Shown here piece by piece: positions 34,143 to 42,639 of a DNA stretch of 64,000 bases. The DNA lies in assembly GCA_965267535.1 (NCBI GenBank), contig OZ254082.1, positions 4,216,001 through 4,280,000 of the forward strand. Direction: 5' to 3'. A model generated the notes under the pieces. That model was not told the DNA's origin. It did not search any database and was given only the letters and a program-made list of their open reading frames with translations. The position numbers and the translations under genes are program-made. The stretch's first letter is position 1, and every line of letters starts with the position of its first letter. The stretch is from CAXBNB01 sp965267535. GTDB taxonomy: Bacteria; Bacteroidota; Bacteroidia; Cytophagales; Cyclobacteriaceae.

Positions 34143-35384
34143 TTACACACTAAGCCTGATCAAATTCAATGCATTTACTGCTGCATATTTTATATTCAGA
34201 TCGCGGGTACCTCCCAAATTTAATTTTATAGTTTTAGTTTTTTCCTGATCAGAATAGGCCAACCAAACAGTTCCTACAGGTTTTTCTTCTGTACCACCCC
34301 CAGGCCCAGCCACTCCTGTAGAAGCCACACCTATGTCGGCATTCAGCGTTTTCCGTACACCTTCGGCCATTTCTATGGCAGTTTGTTCGCTTACAGCCCC
34401 ATGTGCTTCCAGTGTTTTTTCACCCACTCCAAGCACACTCATTTTCACGGCATTGCTATAGGCTACAACCGAACCTTTAAGATAAGTCGAGCTCCCCGGC
34501 ACGGATGTGATCATGTGAGATATGTAGCCACCGGTACAGCTTTCCGCAAAAGCAATTTGCTTGTTTTTATGCACCAGTAAGTCACCAACGGCAGCCTCAA
34601 GAGTAGTGCTTTCATACCCAAACACATACTGCTGTATAGTCGGGTAAACTTGCTGATATATTTCCTCTATTTCTTTCTCCAAAACGACTTTACTTGGCCC
34701 TACTCCGGTCAGCCTGAGACGTACTTGACCCATGCTGGGCAGGTAGGCGAGTTTGATGTGATCCGGCAAAGCGTCTTCCCAAAAAGCGATTTTATCAGCC
34801 AGCCATGATTCGCCAATGCCTACCGTACGAATCATCTTATGATGTATAGCCGGCAGTGTGAATTTTTCTTTGAGCCAGGGAAGCACGGTCTGTGTCATCA
34901 TAGCCTTCATTTCATAAGGCACTCCGGGCATAGATACATAAATGGTGTCGTTTTCGTCAAACCACATACCGGAAGCGGTACCACAGGAATTGGGCACCCG
35001 ACGGCAATTGGCAGGCACTTCTGCCTGTCCCCAGTTCAATTCGTTGAATTCTCTTCCCCTTTTCTCAAAAAAGACTTTAAGTTCATCAAATGCCTGCTGA
35101 TCCCTGACCACAGGTACTCCGAAATAATCGGCCAAGACGTGCTTGGTCAGGTCGTCCTTAGTTGGTCCTAAGCCGCCTGTTATCAATATAATATCAACTC
35201 GACTTTCGGCTTCTTTCAATGCCGCTACTATCTCATCCCCTTTGTCACTGACCGACGTTTTTCGTCGCACTTTAATACCCAGCTCATTCAACTCCGCACT
35301 GATCCACTGGCTATTGGTGTCTGTGATTTGCCCAAACAATATTTCATCTCCTATAGTAATAATCTCTGCAAAAATTTCCTTCAT
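34143..35384 (-). CDS. cinA: CinA: ADP-ribose pyrophosphatase / nicotinamide-nucleotide amidase family protein
   Basis: Pyridine nucleotide recycling protein of the CinA family; competence/damage-inducible protein by older name. 413 aa. The N-terminal molybdopterin-binding-like COG1058 domain covers about 1-170 (IITIGDEILFGQITDTNSQW, ILITGGLGPTKDDLTK, MPGVPYEMK). The C-terminal amidase domain covers about 255-410 (FAESCTGGYISHMITSVPGS, VVAYSNAVKMSVLGV, STGVAGPGGG). The serine and the surrounding residues of the NMN amidase are present, so deamidation of NMN is expected. It lies 69 bp upstream of the E2 gene. Confidence 0.95.
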   Translation of the reverse strand: MKEIFAEIITIGDEILFGQITDTNSQWISAELNELGIKVRRKTSVSDKGDEIVAALKEAESRVDIILITGGLGPTKDDLTKHVLADYFGVPVVRDQQAFDELKVFFEKRGREFNELNWGQAEVPANCRRVPNSCGTASGMWFDENDTIYVSMPGVPYEMKAMMTQTVLPWLKEKFTLPAIHHKMIRTVGIGESWLADKIAFWEDALPDHIKLAYLPSMGQVRLRLTGVGPSKVVLEKEIEEIYQQVYPTIQQYVFGYESTTLEAAVGDLLVHKNKQIAFAESCTGGYISHMITSVPGSSTYLKGSVVAYSNAVKMSVLGVGEKTLEAHGAVSEQTAIEMAEGVRKTLNADIGVASTGVAGPGGGTEEKPVGTVWLAYSDQEKTKTIKLNLGGTRDLNIKYAAVNALNLIRLSV

Positions 35385-35555
35385 ATTGATATGTGGTGAT
35401 ACGGTCTTTTGTGTAACGGAACGAATTTATCGGTTATCTCCGATTTAGACTTCTTTTTCGGGCAAAATATATGCCCCCGGACATTTCAGGCAGCTATACA
35501 GGGTGTGTTTGCAGTGCATATCTCATTTTGTCGAGATATATTTCGCCAATCCATA

Positions 35556-35563
35556 TACTTTTG
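35556..35563 (+). promoter_or_regulatory. Bacteroidota -7 promoter element (TACTTTTG) before the DUF3109 gene
   Basis: TACTTTTG fits TAnnTTTG exactly and ends 27 bp before the ATG at 35591. A TTTG at 35527-35530 is a candidate -33 element, though its 25-bp spacing is longer than usual. Confidence 0.45.
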
Positions 35564-35590
35564 CATTCTTGAATATAACTCGCGAAGGCA

Positions 35591-36163
35591 ATGATAATAG
35601 TGGACAATGCAGTACTCTCAGACGACCTGAAGGAAAAGCATTTTGTATGTGACCTGAACAAATGCAAAGGAGCATGCTGTGTAGAAGGGGATTTGGGTGC
35701 TCCTCTGGAAAAAGACGAACTCAAAGAGATCGACAAAAATCTGGAAAAGATAAAACCCTACCTGTCTAAAGAAGGACTGGCAGCCATTGAAAAAGAAGGC
35801 CCCTACCTGCTCGACGAAGAGGGAGACTACTCCACCACTACTATAGAAGGAAAAGAGTGTGCTTTTGCCACCTATGACGATCAGGGTATATTAAAGTGCG
35901 GAATCGAACAAGCGCACCGCGATGGCAAAATAGACTTTCTCAAGCCTATTTCGTGCCACTTGTACCCCATACGTATAACCCGCTACGACCACTACGACGC
36001 TCTCAACTACGACCGCTGGGACATCTGCGCTCCTGCCTGCTTGCTGGGCGAGGAATTGAAAGTACCTGTGTATCAATTCCTAAAAAACCCACTGACCCGA
36101 AAGTATGGAGAAGAGTGGTATGTTAAGCTGGAAAGTGAAATAGCCAAAAAGAACGAGGACTGA
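35591..36163 (+). CDS. DUF3109 family cysteine-rich protein
   Basis: 190-aa cytoplasmic protein of the conserved DUF3109 family (YkgJ-like zinc/iron-chelating proteins), function unknown. The N-terminal CDLNKCKGACCVEGD holds four cysteines, and further cysteines occur in KECAFATY, ILKCGIEQAH, PISCHLYPIR and DICAPACLLGEE. The arrangement suggests metal or Fe-S binding. Length and the opening MIIVDNAVLSDDLKEKHFVC match the family. It is preceded by a clear -7 element and followed 130 bp later by a repeat-terminator element. Confidence 0.9.
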   Translation: MIIVDNAVLSDDLKEKHFVCDLNKCKGACCVEGDLGAPLEKDELKEIDKNLEKIKPYLSKEGLAAIEKEGPYLLDEEGDYSTTTIEGKECAFATYDDQGILKCGIEQAHRDGKIDFLKPISCHLYPIRITRYDHYDALNYDRWDICAPACLLGEELKVPVYQFLKNPLTRKYGEEWYVKLESEIAKKNED

Positions 36164-36295
36164 AAATTATTCGCTTTAAACCAACCTGTTTTTTTCTGAA
36201 GTTCACCTCCAAAATAGTGCACCTCACCGATTTTTAGTTTACATCGCCCCGGATACTCCGTATCATTGCATTGTAGTTTTGATTTCATAAAGATA

Positions 36296-36319
36296 GTGAT
36301 TTGTATAGTTGAATAGTTT
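36296..36319 (+). repeat. 24-bp repeat, copy 1, in front of a terminator
   Basis: Begins GTGATTTGTATAGTT and ends ATAGTTT. It matches the sequence at 36758-36781 in 22 of 24 positions; the two differences are adjacent (GA versus AG). Both copies are followed within two bases by different but equally strong hairpins with U-runs. Confidence 0.8.
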
Positions 36320-36320
36320 A

Positions 36321-36349
36321 AAAAACCTGCTCTCCACGAGCAGGTTTTT
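36321..36349 (+). terminator. Intrinsic terminator after repeat copy 1
   Basis: AAAAACCTGCTC (36321-36332) and GAGCAGGTTTTT (36338-36349) form a perfect 12-bp hairpin with a 5-base loop and a T-run on the plus strand. It may end the DUF3109 transcript or a small RNA starting in the repeat. Confidence 0.9.
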
Positions 36350-36551
36350 TTATGTTCATTCTTTGTAGAAAAACGCTTGCATCTATACTGCAAAACCAAA
36401 CCTGTTGAAAAAATCACTAGTGCTCTAATACTAAGCATTCGTCGTATTATACTATTAACTCAACGAAATACACCTTATTTTCATAGGGTACCCCTTTAAT
36501 ATTGTGTCTTATTGACAAAGAAGAAGAACCAGATAAATAGAAAGGAAAGTC

Positions 36552-36752
36552 ATGATAAGAATGGAACACAAGGAAATTTCGGAGGGATTGTTTCAGGTAG
36601 CGTATTACGATGAAAAAGGAATGATCTTGTTTGAGGAGACACTTACCCAAACCGAATTAAACAGCAGAGCAAAACTCACCTCTTTATCAGAAGAGAAATT
36701 CATAAAAGCATTGGTTGACCAACCAGCCGAAACACATAGGGTGTTAGAATAA
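36552..36752 (+). CDS. Small hypothetical protein
   Basis: 66 codons (ATG 36552; an in-frame ATG at 36561 is an alternative start). The protein is acidic, has no signal or membrane segment, and reads like a small folded domain: EGLFQVAYYDEKGMILFEE, then SLSEEKFIKALVDQPAETH. It is the only sensible frame in the 36.2-36.8 kb interval. The stop is followed after 5 bp by the second copy of the 24-bp repeat and a terminator. Not recognised. Confidence 0.6.
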   Translation: MIRMEHKEISEGLFQVAYYDEKGMILFEETLTQTELNSRAKLTSLSEEKFIKALVDQPAETHRVLE

Positions 36753-36757
36753 AAATT

Positions 36758-36781
36758 GTGATTTGTATAGTTAGATAGTTT
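36758..36781 (+). repeat. 24-bp repeat, copy 2, in front of a terminator
   Basis: GTGATTTGTATAGTT followed by AGATAGTTT; 22 of 24 positions agree with 36296-36319. It starts 5 bp past the stop codon of the small ORF. Confidence 0.8.
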
Positions 36782-36782
36782 G

Positions 36783-36817
36783 AAGATCCTGACCGCCTGG
36801 TTAGGATCTTTTTTTTA
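36783..36817 (+). terminator. Intrinsic terminator after repeat copy 2
   Basis: AAGATCCTGACC (36783-36794) pairs with GGTTAGGATCTT (36799-36810) through 12 pairs including one G-U, with a 4-base loop and a T-run on the plus strand. It lies just before the 3-prime end of the convergent TonB receptor gene. Confidence 0.9.
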
Positions 36818-36830
36818 CACGTATACCGTG

Positions 36831-38873
36831 TCAAAATCGATACGACAAAGACACACCACCAAAATAATTGACAGGTAAACCCGGGTAGTAATAACGACGA
36901 CCAAACGTCGGATTAATAAGAATCATTGATGCATATTTTTCATCCAGCAGGTTGTTTATGCCAGTATACAACTCCAAATCAAAAGCACTAATCTTTCGCC
37001 TGTAGCCCACTTTCAGATTTATGACTTTGTAGGATTCGGAGTACACGGAGTTATTGTCCAGTATCGGCATCTTACCTACCCCTTGTACACCCCATACGCC
37101 ATACAGTCCCATCCGGGTAGACACTCTCCCCTGATAGCCAAACGTATAGTTTGGCACTCCCGTCATAGCATTGCCGGAAAAATCACCCCGCTCGTCATCT
37201 ACAAACTCATCAAACTTGTAATTCATCAAAGTAATGTTCATACTATGGCTGATTTGCACCCCGGGAGTTTTCACCTGGGCAAAATGCAGATAAGCCTCCG
37301 CACCCTTGTGTACACTTTTACCGGCATTGTATCCGGAATAGTCGAGTTCTGAAATCCGCCGGGCTACTAACAAATCATTGATATACATGGCATAGAAAGA
37401 AACTGCCAACTGAATTTTATCTTCCCAAACCGATGCTTTCGTTCCTACTTCATAATTAAATCCTTCCTCCTGCTTTATCGCTTCATTTATATCTCCATCT
37501 GGATTGAGTGTTTCGTCAAAAGTGGGAAGTGAAAAACCGTGTGCGACCAGCCCATATACCGATATGTTTTCAGCCAAATTGCGTGTCACGCTTATTTTAG
37601 GGGAAAAAATCGGATCAAACTGCTGTTGCTGCACCGAATTTGCACTACCTGCGGCTACACGTTCGTCTGTGTTTTTATAGGTAGAAAAATTCAAATTGCC
37701 TCCTGCTGAAACCAGCCACCCCGGAGCAGGCACGTACTCCATAGCCAGAAATGCATTTATATAATTTCTCCGCTGATTGAGGTCGCCTTCCAACGCTCCA
37801 TTTTGGCTGCTGTTGTTTTCAAAACTTTTTAGCCGGTACTTTTCAAAAAACAATTCTGTACCTGCAACTGCAGTCAATTTTTCGCCCACCAGCTCTTTCC
37901 TTACTTTGCCCCGCAACCCCAAATTAGTAGTACTTACTTCCTGATTCCCAAAAGGCGTTACCTCCCGGCTGTCTCCCACATTTGAAAACAGCGCCAGTGT
38001 ACTTTCGGTGTGGTTATTAAAAGCTGTCTTGAGCGACAATCCCACCCTCATACGATCATTATCTTCATTTCCCCGGGCATTTCCCCACCTTGTTTCAGCA
38101 CTTGATGGTGAGTTGTGGTACGTAGCACTGTCCAGCGAACTGGGTATGAATGCTTTCAAAGATGTGGCATTGAAATACGATGTGAGGGTAGATTTAGATG
38201 CCACTTTTGTTTTTCCTATCAGAGTGATAGACTCCCTGTCATACTCATTATTGTCGCGGTAGCCTTCACTCGACACCTTTTGGTAAAAAACATTGGCTCC
38301 CCGATCGAGGTTGCCAACACCGAGCGAAAGGTTGTATTTTTTCAGTCCATAAGAACCAATAGCATAATCCAAAGTTGCTTTATTGGAATTGGCCGGCGAC
38401 TGTGTACGCAGGTGAATAGCTCCTCCCAAACCAGCTCCATACAGGGTAGATGCCGGCCCTCTGTAGACCTCCACTCCTCCCAGAGTAGCAAAATCAACGT
38501 CTTCCAAGGTCGTTTCACCTTCTCCGGTCGACAGGGGAATTTCGTCGAGGTAAGCTTTGATTTTATTTGTAGCAAACGGTGAGCGTGCCCCAATCCCGCG
38601 AATCGTAATGCGATTGGTATTGAGTGCTCCCGATTGCATGTGCACTCCGGGCACAGTATTGAGTACGGGCTGCAAATAGAGGCTATTGGCCTGCCCGAGT
38701 GTCTGGGGCTTTAGTACAGAAACCGATCCGGCATAATCCTGCGTATTTGATTCAAACCAGTCGGATTGAATAACTACTTCACTTAATTTTACAACTACCG
38801 AATCTTCTACTGCCTGCGCTATCAATCCTATCGGGCAGCAAAGCAAAACTGCTAAGAGTATTTTTTTATCCAT
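36831..38873 (-). CDS. TonB-dependent outer-membrane receptor
   Basis: Energy-coupled outer-membrane transporter, probably for an iron chelate or similar ligand. Taken from ATG at 38873 it has 680 aa with a good signal peptide (MDKKILLAVLLCC, ending LIAQA). A longer frame starts at 38900 but adds a polar extension before the signal. The plug domain covers about 30-150 (VVIQSDWF, TIRGIGARSPF, VEVYRGPASTLYGAGLGGAI). The beta barrel ends in an aromatic strand (NYFGGVSLSYRF). There is no carboxypeptidase-like N-terminal domain, so it is a classical FecA/BtuB-class receptor rather than SusC-like. It follows the saccharopine dehydrogenase-like gene closely on the same strand. Confidence 0.92.
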   Translation of the reverse strand: MDKKILLAVLLCCPIGLIAQAVEDSVVVKLSEVVIQSDWFESNTQDYAGSVSVLKPQTLGQANSLYLQPVLNTVPGVHMQSGALNTNRITIRGIGARSPFATNKIKAYLDEIPLSTGEGETTLEDVDFATLGGVEVYRGPASTLYGAGLGGAIHLRTQSPANSNKATLDYAIGSYGLKKYNLSLGVGNLDRGANVFYQKVSSEGYRDNNEYDRESITLIGKTKVASKSTLTSYFNATSLKAFIPSSLDSATYHNSPSSAETRWGNARGNEDNDRMRVGLSLKTAFNNHTESTLALFSNVGDSREVTPFGNQEVSTTNLGLRGKVRKELVGEKLTAVAGTELFFEKYRLKSFENNSSQNGALEGDLNQRRNYINAFLAMEYVPAPGWLVSAGGNLNFSTYKNTDERVAAGSANSVQQQQFDPIFSPKISVTRNLAENISVYGLVAHGFSLPTFDETLNPDGDINEAIKQEEGFNYEVGTKASVWEDKIQLAVSFYAMYINDLLVARRISELDYSGYNAGKSVHKGAEAYLHFAQVKTPGVQISHSMNITLMNYKFDEFVDDERGDFSGNAMTGVPNYTFGYQGRVSTRMGLYGVWGVQGVGKMPILDNNSVYSESYKVINLKVGYRRKISAFDLELYTGINNLLDEKYASMILINPTFGRRYYYPGLPVNYFGGVSLSYRF

Positions 38874-38901
38874 AAAAGCTATATCAGAATATGAGTACAC
38901 C

Positions 38902-40251
38902 CTATTCTTTGCCAGGGTCTGCTACATGCATGTCACGCTCCACAAAATTGACACCATAAGTTTCCAGTTCCTTTAATACCGGCTCATAAATTTCTTTTTC
39001 AGTAGGTATTTTTACTCCTTTCAGGTTTAAACGGCCGTTTAGTATCAGTTTAGCAGTAACAGCCAGGGGCAGCCCTACCGTCTTAGACATAGCCGTTTGC
39101 ACCGCATCGGTTCCGGTCAGTACCATATGCGATTGTATCTCCTTTTCTTCATTTCCCTCCACAAAATTAAACTTATGCCACATGACTATCATGTCTTTGT
39201 CGTTGGCCTGAATCGTCCATTTTTTCTTCAGTATATGCTCCAATACTTGTGCGGGTGTACCTTTCTCCAACCCTACCAGTTCGTCGGTAAAAACATCTAA
39301 CCATTTGAGCTTGTACATAATCTCCGAATCAAGCTCCAGATTCATATAATGTGCGAGCTTTAACTCTACCGAATCGTGTGGATTATATGACAAAAAGGAG
39401 TTGATAAATTGCCTGTGCGTCATAGAACTCACATTTTCCATTTCGTAGCTATCGTCTGTAGCTCCCAATTGCACAAACACATCCCAGGCTTTGCAAAAAC
39501 CCGGCCTGCGTAAGGTTCCTCTATATAGCGTCTTTATACCCTGAAGCTTGTAAGCATCCAGGTATTTGAGCGAATCTCTATTGGCATACCCTTCGAAATA
39601 CCCATGCTCGGGTATGTGTATGATCTCGGTACGCCTAAACAGGCGCTGGTAAGGTATATACTTGTAAGTACCCTGCTGAATAAACTTTACGTTTCCCTGA
39701 CCTGCCATCACAACATTGCGCGGGTTCCAGGTGAATTTGTACTCCCACGGGTTGTCGTCCTGCGTAGGTGCCAGCAATCCTCCTGTAAAAGTTTCAAAAG
39801 ACAGCAGCTCATGCCCTTGTTCCCGTATCCTGTCGAGAACTTTCATCGCCGACATGTGATCAATGCCCGGATCTAACCCCATTTCCATGACCAGCGCTGC
39901 ACCGTTTTTTTCAAACAAAGGAGCCAGAGCCTTGATCTCGGGGGTAACATACGAGGCTGTGAGCATATTGATACCATGCTCAGCGCACGCTCGTGCCACT
40001 CCATAATGCAGGGAAGCTGGCAGCATGGATATGACCAGATCCTGTTCGCTAACGGCCTGAGCTGCCCCGGCCGATTTGATATCAAACGCAATACCTTTGC
40101 AGAATTTATACCCTGCCACTTTGGCTTTGGCAACCTCCTCATTGAGGTCGCCCACTGTCACAAACCAGTTATTTTCCTCCGCTTGGGTGAGCAAGAAGTG
40201 GATCAAGGTGGATGCCGAACGCCCCGCACCTAAAACAAGGATTTTTTGCAT
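38902..40251 (-). CDS. Saccharopine dehydrogenase-like NAD(P)-binding protein
   Basis: 449-aa oxidoreductase of the saccharopine dehydrogenase family (Lys9/LysDH-like), acting in lysine degradation or a related amino-acid reaction. The dinucleotide-binding loop is at 7-14 (LGAGRSAST). Other conserved stretches are DLVISMLPASLHYGVARACA, MGLDPGIDHMSAMKVLDRI, GGLLAPTQDDNPWEYKFTWNP and AVTAKLILNGRLNLKGVKIP. Length and motifs fit Bacteroidota saccharopine reductases (glutamate-forming type). It ends 28 bp before the TonB receptor start. Whether the pairing is functional or incidental is unclear. Confidence 0.9.
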   Translation of the reverse strand: MQKILVLGAGRSASTLIHFLLTQAEENNWFVTVGDLNEEVAKAKVAGYKFCKGIAFDIKSAGAAQAVSEQDLVISMLPASLHYGVARACAEHGINMLTASYVTPEIKALAPLFEKNGAALVMEMGLDPGIDHMSAMKVLDRIREQGHELLSFETFTGGLLAPTQDDNPWEYKFTWNPRNVVMAGQGNVKFIQQGTYKYIPYQRLFRRTEIIHIPEHGYFEGYANRDSLKYLDAYKLQGIKTLYRGTLRRPGFCKAWDVFVQLGATDDSYEMENVSSMTHRQFINSFLSYNPHDSVELKLAHYMNLELDSEIMYKLKWLDVFTDELVGLEKGTPAQVLEHILKKKWTIQANDKDMIVMWHKFNFVEGNEEKEIQSHMVLTGTDAVQTAMSKTVGLPLAVTAKLILNGRLNLKGVKIPTEKEIYEPVLKELETYGVNFVERDMHVADPGKE

Positions 40252-40636
40252 AAGAGGAATGTTTTTGCAGACTATTATCCAGTATCATTTAAGTTAAATC
40301 TCTCCGCATCTTGTGCTCTACATGCTAGCAATAACATAATAAAAGTATGGATTATAAGCAGTTTACGCTGGTGCGGGCCTTGACCCGTACTCATTTTCAC
40401 CAGATATGAGCCCAAGGCTCGCACCAGCGCATTGACTCAAACATACTCCGTCATCTCTTAAGTAATAAAAGCTTAACTAAACAGCATTGGACTATTATCT
40501 GAATTTGCGAAGCAATTTATGGCATTAAAACGGCTGGTTCAAAACATTTAAGATAAATCTTATCTGTTGTGCTTAGCGGCATTATTTACTAAATTCCCTG
40601 TCGTTGCACTATTACCCAAAAACTAAAATCCTACCC
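40252..40636. other. 385-bp divergent spacer with a long palindrome
   Basis: Divergent promoters for the saccharopine dehydrogenase-like and cytidine deaminase genes must lie here. The one clear structure is the REP-like inverted repeat at 40366-40429. No reading frame or RNA gene was recognised. Confidence 0.6.
40366..40429. repeat. REP-like palindromic element (17-bp arms)
   Basis: CGCTGGTGCGGGCCTTG (40366-40382) pairs with CAAGGCTCGCACCAGCG (40413-40429) over 17 positions with one G-U. An inner CTCAT/ATGAG pair lies in the loop. There is no U-run, so it is not a standard terminator. It resembles the GC-rich palindromes mobilised by RAYT transposases in many Bacteroidota. Confidence 0.6.
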
Positions 40637-41140
40637 ATGAGCAGGTCTATCTCACATCAATGGCACGCAGAAGTCTACCGGATTGGCGAACTGGCAGCCC
40701 ACGAACAATCATTGATAAAGCAAGCTAAAAAAGCGACCACCACGGCTTATGCTCCCTACTCTGAGTTTGCTGTAGGTTGTGCTGTATTGCTTTCTGATGG
40801 TCAGGTTGTAACGGGCAACAATCAGGAAAATGCGGCTTACCCTTCCGGACTTTGCGCCGAACGGGTAGCTCTCTTTTACATGGGAGCCAACCATCCGAAC
40901 ACTTCCATCCAGACACTGGCTATAGCAGCCAAACCTATCAACAATGCCGACTTTGTATTTGCCAGCCCGTGTGGCAGTTGCAGACAGGTAATGGCCGAAT
41001 ACCAACAAAAGCAATCGCTACCCTACCATCTACTGATAGCCATGCCCAACGATGAAGTAATGAAAATAAGCATGCCCGACTTACTACCGCTGGCCTTTAG
41101 CAAAGATAACCTGGGGCCTCCTCCTTCGGCTATTGTCTAA
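40637..41140 (+). CDS. cdd: Cytidine deaminase
   Basis: Converts cytidine and deoxycytidine to uridine and deoxyuridine in pyrimidine salvage. From ATG 40637 it has 167 aa; a TTG at 40604 would add 11 residues but is less likely. Zinc ligands and the catalytic base are visible: C73 and E75 (GLCAERVALF), and C112 and C115 (SPCGSCRQVM). This C/C/C arrangement marks the homotetrameric class. The substrate loop is YAPYSEFAVGCAVLLSDG. The 3-prime end overlaps that of rocD on the other strand by 11 bp. Confidence 0.94.
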   Translation: MSRSISHQWHAEVYRIGELAAHEQSLIKQAKKATTTAYAPYSEFAVGCAVLLSDGQVVTGNNQENAAYPSGLCAERVALFYMGANHPNTSIQTLAIAAKPINNADFVFASPCGSCRQVMAEYQQKQSLPYHLLIAMPNDEVMKISMPDLLPLAFSKDNLGPPPSAIV

Positions 41141-42365
41141 AGCTTCGAATCGTTTGCGCTATAATATCGCAACAGGCATGTAGCTGTTCTTCTGTCATAA
41201 CCAGAGGTGGAGCAAATCGAATGATGTTTCCATGTGTAGGTTTTGCCAGTAGTCCGTTTTCTTTGAGCTGCACACAAATATCCCAGGCTGTCGTGCTATC
41301 AGGAGTATCGTTTATCACTACTGCATTGAGCAGTCCTTTTCCTCGTACCTGAGCAAGCAAGCTACTTTCGTCTACCAATTGCTGCATTCTGCTTCTGAAG
41401 AGTTCTCCTAGTTTTTCTGCATTTTCTGCCAGCTTTTCATCTTTTACTACCTGCAAGGCAGCCATTGCCACTTTACCTGCTACAGGGTTGCCACCAAAAG
41501 TAGAACCATGCTGCCCCGGCTGAATTACATCCATCACCGCATTGTCGGCCAAAACAGCTGACACAGGATATACTCCTCCAGAAATGGCTTTACCCAATAT
41601 CAACATATCCGGGCGCACGGCTTCATGGTCGCAAGCCAGTAATTTTCCCGTACGAGCTATACCTGTCTGCACTTCATCGGCTACAAAAAGTACACGGGCA
41701 GCTCTACAAGCTTCTGCGGCATTTTTCAGGTATCCTTCGTCAGGCACATACACTCCTGCCTCTCCCTGGATAGGCTCCACTAGCATTCCTGCTACATTCT
41801 CTTGCTGCAGTGCAGCCTGCAATGCTTCTATGTCATTGTAGGGTATTTTTATAAACCCCTGAGTGTAGGGTCCAAAGTTTTTACGAGCAACTTCGTCATT
41901 GGAAAACGAAATGATAGTAGTCGTGCGGCCGTGAAAATTGTTTTCACACACAATAATTTTTGCTTCGTTTTCAGGAATACCTTTGACTTCATACGCCCAT
42001 TTTCGGGTGATTTTAATCGCTGTTTCCACAGCCTCTGCGCCGGTATTCATGGGCAATACCTTGTCGAAACCAAAGTATTGAGTGACGAATTTTTCATACT
42101 CACCCAACACATCGTTGTAAAACGCCCGTGAAGTAAGGGTAAGGGTTTCTGCCTGATTTTTCAGAGCATCTACAATCCGGGGATGGCAGTGCCCCTGATT
42201 TACTGCAGAATATGCCGAAAGGAAATCAAAATACTGCTTGCCCTCTACATCCCACACGTGCACGCCTTTGCCACGCGATAGCACCACCGGCAATGGATGA
42301 TAGTTGTGAGCGCCATACTTGTCTTCCAGAGCTATTGCTTCTTCACTTGTCATAGTTTTATTCAT
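41130..42365 (-). CDS. rocD: Ornithine--oxo-acid aminotransferase
   Basis: PLP-dependent transfer of the delta-amino group of ornithine to 2-oxoglutarate, giving glutamate semialdehyde in arginine/ornithine catabolism. 411 aa from ATG 42365 (opening MNKTMTSEEAIALEDKYGAHNY). An upstream ATG at 42458 would add 31 residues that do not fit the family. Class III motifs include VLPMNTGAEAVETAIKI, ENNFHGRTTTIISFS, LFVADEVQTGIARTGK, the Schiff-base lysine in ILGKAISGGVYPVSAV, and HGSTFGGNPVA. It is preceded by a perfect inverted repeat that overlaps the likely promoter. Confidence 0.95.
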   Translation of the reverse strand: MNKTMTSEEAIALEDKYGAHNYHPLPVVLSRGKGVHVWDVEGKQYFDFLSAYSAVNQGHCHPRIVDALKNQAETLTLTSRAFYNDVLGEYEKFVTQYFGFDKVLPMNTGAEAVETAIKITRKWAYEVKGIPENEAKIIVCENNFHGRTTTIISFSNDEVARKNFGPYTQGFIKIPYNDIEALQAALQQENVAGMLVEPIQGEAGVYVPDEGYLKNAAEACRAARVLFVADEVQTGIARTGKLLACDHEAVRPDMLILGKAISGGVYPVSAVLADNAVMDVIQPGQHGSTFGGNPVAGKVAMAALQVVKDEKLAENAEKLGELFRSRMQQLVDESSLLAQVRGKGLLNAVVINDTPDSTTAWDICVQLKENGLLAKPTHGNIIRFAPPLVMTEEQLHACCDIIAQTIRSFRQ

Positions 42366-42370
42366 TTGGA

Positions 42371-42395
42371 TTTTTGTTGTTTTGCACAACAAAAA
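42371..42395. promoter_or_regulatory. Perfect 10-bp inverted repeat in the rocD leader
   Basis: TTTTTGTTGT (42371-42380) and ACAACAAAAA (42386-42395) are exact complements across 5 bases, ending 6 bp before the rocD ATG. The minus-strand TATTTTTG (42390-42397) fits a TAnnTTTG -7 element, so the repeat overlaps the promoter and could be an operator or an mRNA hairpin. Confidence 0.5.
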
Positions 42396-42639
42396 TAGTA
42401 AAAGCTTACTGCTAATACGCTCCTCTTTACATAATCGGTCAGCCAGAAAGGTCGCCATATTTCCTATTCCTTTTTTTGCCCGACCTATATATACTAAACT
42501 ACATTTACAAACTGCCTACCCGGCTGATACTGCTTAAAGCCAGTTAACTGACAAAGCTTCCGCTTATCGCATTCTGTTTTGTATTGCATCCTGTTCTGGT
42601 TAGTTTTAGCTATCGTAAAAGATAACCATTGCCTATAAA

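Larger units (their letters stand above)
36164..36551. other. 388-bp spacer containing a repeat-terminator element
   Basis: No coding frame is convincing. It contains the first copy of a 24-bp repeat (36296-36319) leading directly into a terminator hairpin (36321-36349). The rest is unassigned A+T-rich sequence and must include the promoter for the 66-codon ORF at 36552. Confidence 0.6.
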
